Positions 14,031 to 16,610 of a stretch of 16,610 bases of DNA are shown one piece after another (position 1 is the stretch's first letter; each line of letters starts with the position of its first letter). A model generated the notes under the pieces. It saw nothing but the letters and a program-made list of their open reading frames with translations. It ran no database searches and was not told where the DNA came from. Origin of the DNA: Syntrophobacterales bacterium. Lineage in GTDB: Bacteria; Desulfobacterota; Syntrophia; Syntrophales; JAAYKM01. The position numbers and the translations under genes were made by a program. The stretch is from the NCBI GenBank assembly GCA_031285215.1, contig JAITWQ010000212.1, forward strand, positions 1 to 16,610, in the 5' to 3' direction.

Positions 14031-15221
14031 ATGAAATATGTCGGTTTGCATACACAGCAAGCCCGGAATAACTTCCGCTCGGCCCTCCTCCTTTGCCTGT
14101 TTCCCTGTCTCCTCGTCCTGGCGGCATTGCTGTTTTCCATGCTGCTGGGGTTTTTCTTGGGTGACGCCTGGCGGAATATAGCGCATTGGGTAAAGCGTAT
14201 CTTTCTTTGTTTGTGCCCCCTCATGCTGTTTGGCGTGGCGATTTGGTTCATGTTACATCCGCGGCAGATTCGGGGTAACTTTCTGTGGATTCCCTGTCTT
14301 ACTATCATCTTGGCCTTCCTTGCTTCCGTAGTGTTGGGATTTTTCGTATCGTTGGTTAATATAGACATCTGGGAGAAATCCCTGCCGATTTTCTGGAAAC
14401 TGGCGCCTCATCTCCTCGTTGCCGTAATGGTTTGGTTCACCGTTGCTTATTTCCTCAATACCGCCATTATCCGCAAGGCAACAGGAGCCCACCCCCTGGA
14501 ACGCAGGGAAAACAAAAGGGTTTACAATCTGGTGGAAAACCTCTGCATATCCCAGGGAATGGCCATACCGAAAATCAATCTTATCGAAGATAATTCCTTA
14601 AACGCCTTTGCCAGCGGCATTGACAACCACTCCTACACCGTCAGTCTTTCCCGCGGCATCATTGACAAGTTGAACGATGAAGAGCTGGAAGGTGTTATTG
14701 CCCATGAATTATCCCATATCCGCAACGGCGACACGCGTTTGCTGATCGTGTCTGTTGTTTTTGTCGGTCTTTTTGCCACAGTGAGGCGGCTTGCTTTCCA
14801 CGGTCTGTATGGCCTCCGCAGAGCCAGAGACCCCAGAATGATTGTCATAATTCTGGTAGTGATGCTGGCCGCAACTATCAGTTACATTTTCTCTTCTTTG
14901 ATGCATTTTGCCCTTTCCCGGAGCCGTGAATATTTGGCCGACGCTAGCGCCGCCGAAATGACGCATCGCCCACAAGCGCTGGCCAGCGCTCTTAGGCAAA
15001 TATCGCAGAGGTCAAATATGGAAAAGGCGAAAAAAGACATGTTCTTTGATGTTGCCCCGCTGTTTATTGAGGATCCCGACAAAGAACCGCCCTCTGGCGG
15101 AGAACAGAGTGAAGAACAAGATAAGGAAAAAGATTTCTTTGATCTTTTTGACAAATTCACGGCTTTATTCGCCACCCACCCCCCCATCGAAAAGCGGATT
15201 GCCATTTTGGAACAGTTTTAA
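14031..15221 (+). CDS. htpX: HtpX-like M48 family zinc metalloprotease, integral membrane
   Basis: A 396-residue membrane metalloprotease. Four hydrophobic segments lie in the N-terminal part (about 18-44, 56-75, 87-110, 124-147), and two more flank the catalytic region (about 238-253 and 270-292). The zinc site is HELSH (H225, E226, H229), within EGVIAHELSHIRNGD. The third ligand is E300, in SRSREYLADASAAEM. Family members degrade misfolded or damaged membrane proteins, with the active site facing the cytoplasm. It is about 100 residues longer than E. coli HtpX, mainly through the extra N-terminal membrane pair and a charged acidic stretch (346-368) before the C-terminal HPPIEKRI motif. There is no clear SD. 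The gene starts three bases after lemA, so it is probably translated by coupling. Confidence 0.92.
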   Translation: MKYVGLHTQQARNNFRSALLLCLFPCLLVLAALLFSMLLGFFLGDAWRNIAHWVKRIFLCLCPLMLFGVAIWFMLHPRQIRGNFLWIPCLTIILAFLASVVLGFFVSLVNIDIWEKSLPIFWKLAPHLLVAVMVWFTVAYFLNTAIIRKATGAHPLERRENKRVYNLVENLCISQGMAIPKINLIEDNSLNAFASGIDNHSYTVSLSRGIIDKLNDEELEGVIAHELSHIRNGDTRLLIVSVVFVGLFATVRRLAFHGLYGLRRARDPRMIVIILVVMLAATISYIFSSLMHFALSRSREYLADASAAEMTHRPQALASALRQISQRSNMEKAKKDMFFDVAPLFIEDPDKEPPSGGEQSEEQDKEKDFFDLFDKFTALFATHPPIEKRIAILEQF

Positions 15222-15268
15222 ATTATCGGCTGTTAAATATCGGGAATAGTTTATAGCGAAGCAAGAAC

Positions 15269-15301
15269 AAAAGAGCGCCCACTTTTACGGACGCTCTTTT
15301 T
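15269..15301 (+). terminator. Intrinsic terminator after lemA-htpX
   Basis: AAAAGAGCG (15269-15277) pairs perfectly with CGCTCTTTT (15292-15300), and two further C-G pairs follow inside after one mismatch. The stem ends in a T-run. The A-run on the left means it could also stop transcription from the opposite strand. It separates lemA-htpX from hydG. Confidence 0.85.
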
Positions 15302-15372
15302 AGTTTACCTACGGCAAGAACCATTGCAGAAAGAAAGCACAGAGGGCAAAATATGCCTCGCCCATATTAACT

Positions 15373-15401
15373 TTGACAATGGAATCGGGAGGGATTAGAA
15401 T
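15373..15401 (+). promoter_or_regulatory. Near-consensus sigma-70 promoter for hydG
   Basis: A perfect TTGACA (15373-15378), an optimal 17-nt spacer and TAGAAT (15396-15401) make this the strongest promoter seen in the window. Transcription would start near 15408, leaving a leader of about 65 nt before the hydG ATG. Confidence 0.7.
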
Positions 15402-15422
15402 CACCGATAGGGAAAATAATTC

Positions 15423-15436
15423 GCCTTTTAAAAGGC
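15423..15436. promoter_or_regulatory. 14-bp perfect palindrome in the hydG leader
   Basis: GCCTTTTAAAAGGC is a perfect palindrome 22 bp downstream of the -10 box. This position suits an operator that would block early elongation. It has no loop, so it is more plausibly a dimer-binding DNA site than an RNA hairpin. The regulator is unknown. Confidence 0.35.
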
Positions 15437-15473
15437 TTATGAAAAACACTGACAACAGGAAAGGAATAATGTG

Positions 15474-16562
15474 ATGAGCGATACGGACGAACAGGACGGT
15501 TTTGTAATCAACGAAAAGGATATTCACGCGATCCTCATGGACTCTGCCGGTCATGACGCCATCGTGATTCGTGATATCCTCAACAAATCGCGGGAACTTA
15601 AAGGGTTGTCCCTGAAAGATGTGGCGGCATTGGCGGCAATCAGCGACCCGGAACTTTTGGGGGAACTCTTCGCCGCCGCGCGATATGTGAAAGAATCCAT
15701 CTACGGACGCCGGTTGGTTCTTTTCGCACCCCTGTATATTTCCAATCTCTGCAAAAACGAATGTACCTACTGCGCATTTCGCGCCCGCAATACCACCGTC
15801 AAGCGGCGCGCACTCACCATGGAAGAAATTGCACGGGAAGGCATGGTGCTGATCGGGCAGGGCCATAAACGGGTACTCCTGGTTGCCGGAGAATCCTATC
15901 CGTCGGAGGGCTTTTCCTATGTTCTGCGCGCCATTGAAACACTCTACTCCCTGAAAAGCAAAAACGGCGAAATCAGGCGTATTAACGTCAATATCGCTCC
16001 CCTGACCCTGGACGAATTCAAAGAGCTTAAAGGTACAAATATTGGTACCTATCAGCTGTTTCAGGAAACCTATCACCGGGAAACGTATCATGCCGTCCAT
16101 GTCGGCGGAAAAAAGAAGGACTATGGGTGGCGTCTGACGGCAATGGACCGCGCCATGGAGGCGGGTATTGATGATGTGGGCATCGGCGTTCTCTTTGGCC
16201 TTTTTGACTGGCGTTTTGAAATGCTGGCCATTATGCAGCACATCCGCTACCTTGAAGAAAAATTCGGCGTTGGTCCCCATACGATCAGTGTTCCCCGTCT
16301 GGAACCGGCAGTTGGTTCCGATATTGCCGCTCAGCCGCCCCATCCCGTGGATGATCTGGATTTTAGAAAGATCGTCGCCATCATGCGCCTTGCCGTTCCC
16401 TATACGGGAATCATCATGTCCACACGTTCGCGGCAGTTGTTTTTAACTCTGTTATATCTTTTACGTCGTACTGCTAATTTTGGTTGTATTCATATCTTCT
16501 GTCTTTTGATTTTATTTCTTAAGAGTTATTCCTTATATGGAAATCATAAAGCTCATATGTGA
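15474..16562 (+). CDS. hydG: HydG, [FeFe]-hydrogenase H-cluster maturase; C-terminus missing or replaced
   Basis: HydG is a radical SAM enzyme that cleaves tyrosine to supply the CO and cyanide ligands of the [FeFe]-hydrogenase H-cluster. The radical SAM cluster motif CKNECTYC (C93, C97, C100; CX3CX2C) and the typical blocks QETYHRETYHAVH (197-209), WRLTAMDRAMEAGIDDVGIG (219-238) and FGVGPHTISVPRLEP (264-278) are intact. Homology ends at MSTR (315-318). The remaining 44 residues (RQLFLTLLYLL...) are unrelated and AT-rich in coding. HydG is normally about 470 residues, so about 150 are missing, including the C-terminal second Fe-S cluster that is essential for making the iron product. The gene as read is therefore broken. 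The start at 15474 follows AGGAAAGGA; the preceding GTG (15471) is less likely. Confidence 0.88.
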   Translation: MSDTDEQDGFVINEKDIHAILMDSAGHDAIVIRDILNKSRELKGLSLKDVAALAAISDPELLGELFAAARYVKESIYGRRLVLFAPLYISNLCKNECTYCAFRARNTTVKRRALTMEEIAREGMVLIGQGHKRVLLVAGESYPSEGFSYVLRAIETLYSLKSKNGEIRRINVNIAPLTLDEFKELKGTNIGTYQLFQETYHRETYHAVHVGGKKKDYGWRLTAMDRAMEAGIDDVGIGVLFGLFDWRFEMLAIMQHIRYLEEKFGVGPHTISVPRLEPAVGSDIAAQPPHPVDDLDFRKIVAIMRLAVPYTGIIMSTRSRQLFLTLLYLLRRTANFGCIHIFCLLILFLKSYSLYGNHKAHM

Positions 16563-16610
16563 TGTTTTTCCAGTTCATTGTTAATGTTTTACAAATGTAA
16601 AAGATATTTG
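16428..16610. other. AT-rich segment joined to hydG; possible mobile-element end or assembly join
   Basis: From about 16428 to the window edge the composition turns visibly AT-rich and HydG homology is lost. No transposase or other protein is recognisable on either strand within these 183 bases. The segment contains nested inverted repeats: ATATCTTTTAC (16454-16464) with GTAAAAGATAT (16597-16607), TAACTCT (16444-16450) with AGAGTTA (16522-16528), and a tight palindrome at 16587-16602. Such structure is compatible with the non-coding end of an insertion element, but the right side is outside the window. Confidence 0.4.
16587..16602. repeat. Short palindrome in the AT-rich tail
   Basis: TTTTACA (16587-16593) and TGTAAAA (16596-16602) are perfect inverted 7-mers around AA. 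The palindrome overlaps the right arm of the longer inverted repeat. It may be an operator for a gene to the right of the window, or part of an element end. Confidence 0.4.

Noticed and set aside
13383..14186. 267-codon minus-strand frame across lemA
   Set aside because: It is antisense to lemA, covers the lemA promoter side and the htpX start, and its composition is a shadow of the lemA codons.
15309..16343. 344-codon open frame on the minus strand opposite hydG
   Set aside because: It lies antisense to well-conserved HydG coding sequence, spans the hydG promoter and leader, and its translation resembles no family.
15474..16427. Radical SAM gene as the third AmmeMemoRadiSam component
   Set aside because: The WRLTAMDRAMEAGIDDVGIG and FGVGPHTISVPRL blocks are specific to HydG, and the gene lies on the opposite strand far from the MEMO-AMMECR1 fusion.
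16428..16610. Group II intron or transposase gene as the insertion in hydG
   Set aside because: No GTGYG intron start is present and no reverse transcriptase or transposase can be read on either strand in the bases available.
1..16610. tRNA, rRNA, riboswitch or CRISPR array
   Set aside because: No cloverleaf with a CCA-proximal pattern, rRNA segment, recognisable riboswitch core or regularly spaced direct repeats were seen in the intergenic regions, all of which are shorter than 300 nt.

Overview
The window reads as chromosomal DNA of an anaerobic bacterium of medium GC content. It encodes a HydG-type [FeFe]-hydrogenase maturase, an E. coli-type (non-ROK) glucokinase, a LemA/HtpX pair and a MEMO-AMMECR1 fusion. 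The glucokinase type and the general gene content suggest a Proteobacteria-like anaerobe, perhaps deltaproteobacterial or Syntrophaceae-like. This assignment is an inference and weak. The LRR_5 lipoprotein and the sensor kinase at the left end look more like spirochaete or Firmicutes proteins and may be accessory.

Layout. Positions 1-13217 are entirely minus-strand. In transcription order they hold cutA, glk, a metallophosphoesterase-nucleotidyltransferase fusion, a MEMO-AMMECR1 fusion, a PIF1 helicase with a WYL domain, a HAD phosphatase, a secreted protein of unknown function, a THUMP-domain rRNA methyltransferase (possibly preceded by a 30-codon overlapping small ORF), a large hybrid histidine kinase, an LRR lipoprotein, and the start of a DNA methyltransferase that runs off the left edge. 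The glk stop codon and the phosphoesterase start overlap as ATGA, so that pair is probably translationally coupled.

A divergent intergenic region (13218-13460) carries a promoter for cutA to the left and one for lemA-htpX to the right. lemA and htpX form a tight two-gene unit that ends at an intrinsic terminator (15269-15301). A near-consensus sigma-70 promoter (TTGACA-17-TAGAAT) and a 14-bp perfect palindrome then precede hydG.

HydG homology stops abruptly after the conserved MSTR at codon 318. It is replaced by an AT-rich segment with nested inverted repeats that reaches the right edge, which suggests an insertion, a recombination scar or an assembly join. No RNA genes, CRISPR arrays or recognisable transposase were seen. 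The most unusual items are the phosphoesterase-nucleotidyltransferase fusion coupled to glucokinase, the broken hydG with its AT-rich flank, and the MEMO-AMMECR1 fusion without its radical SAM partner nearby.
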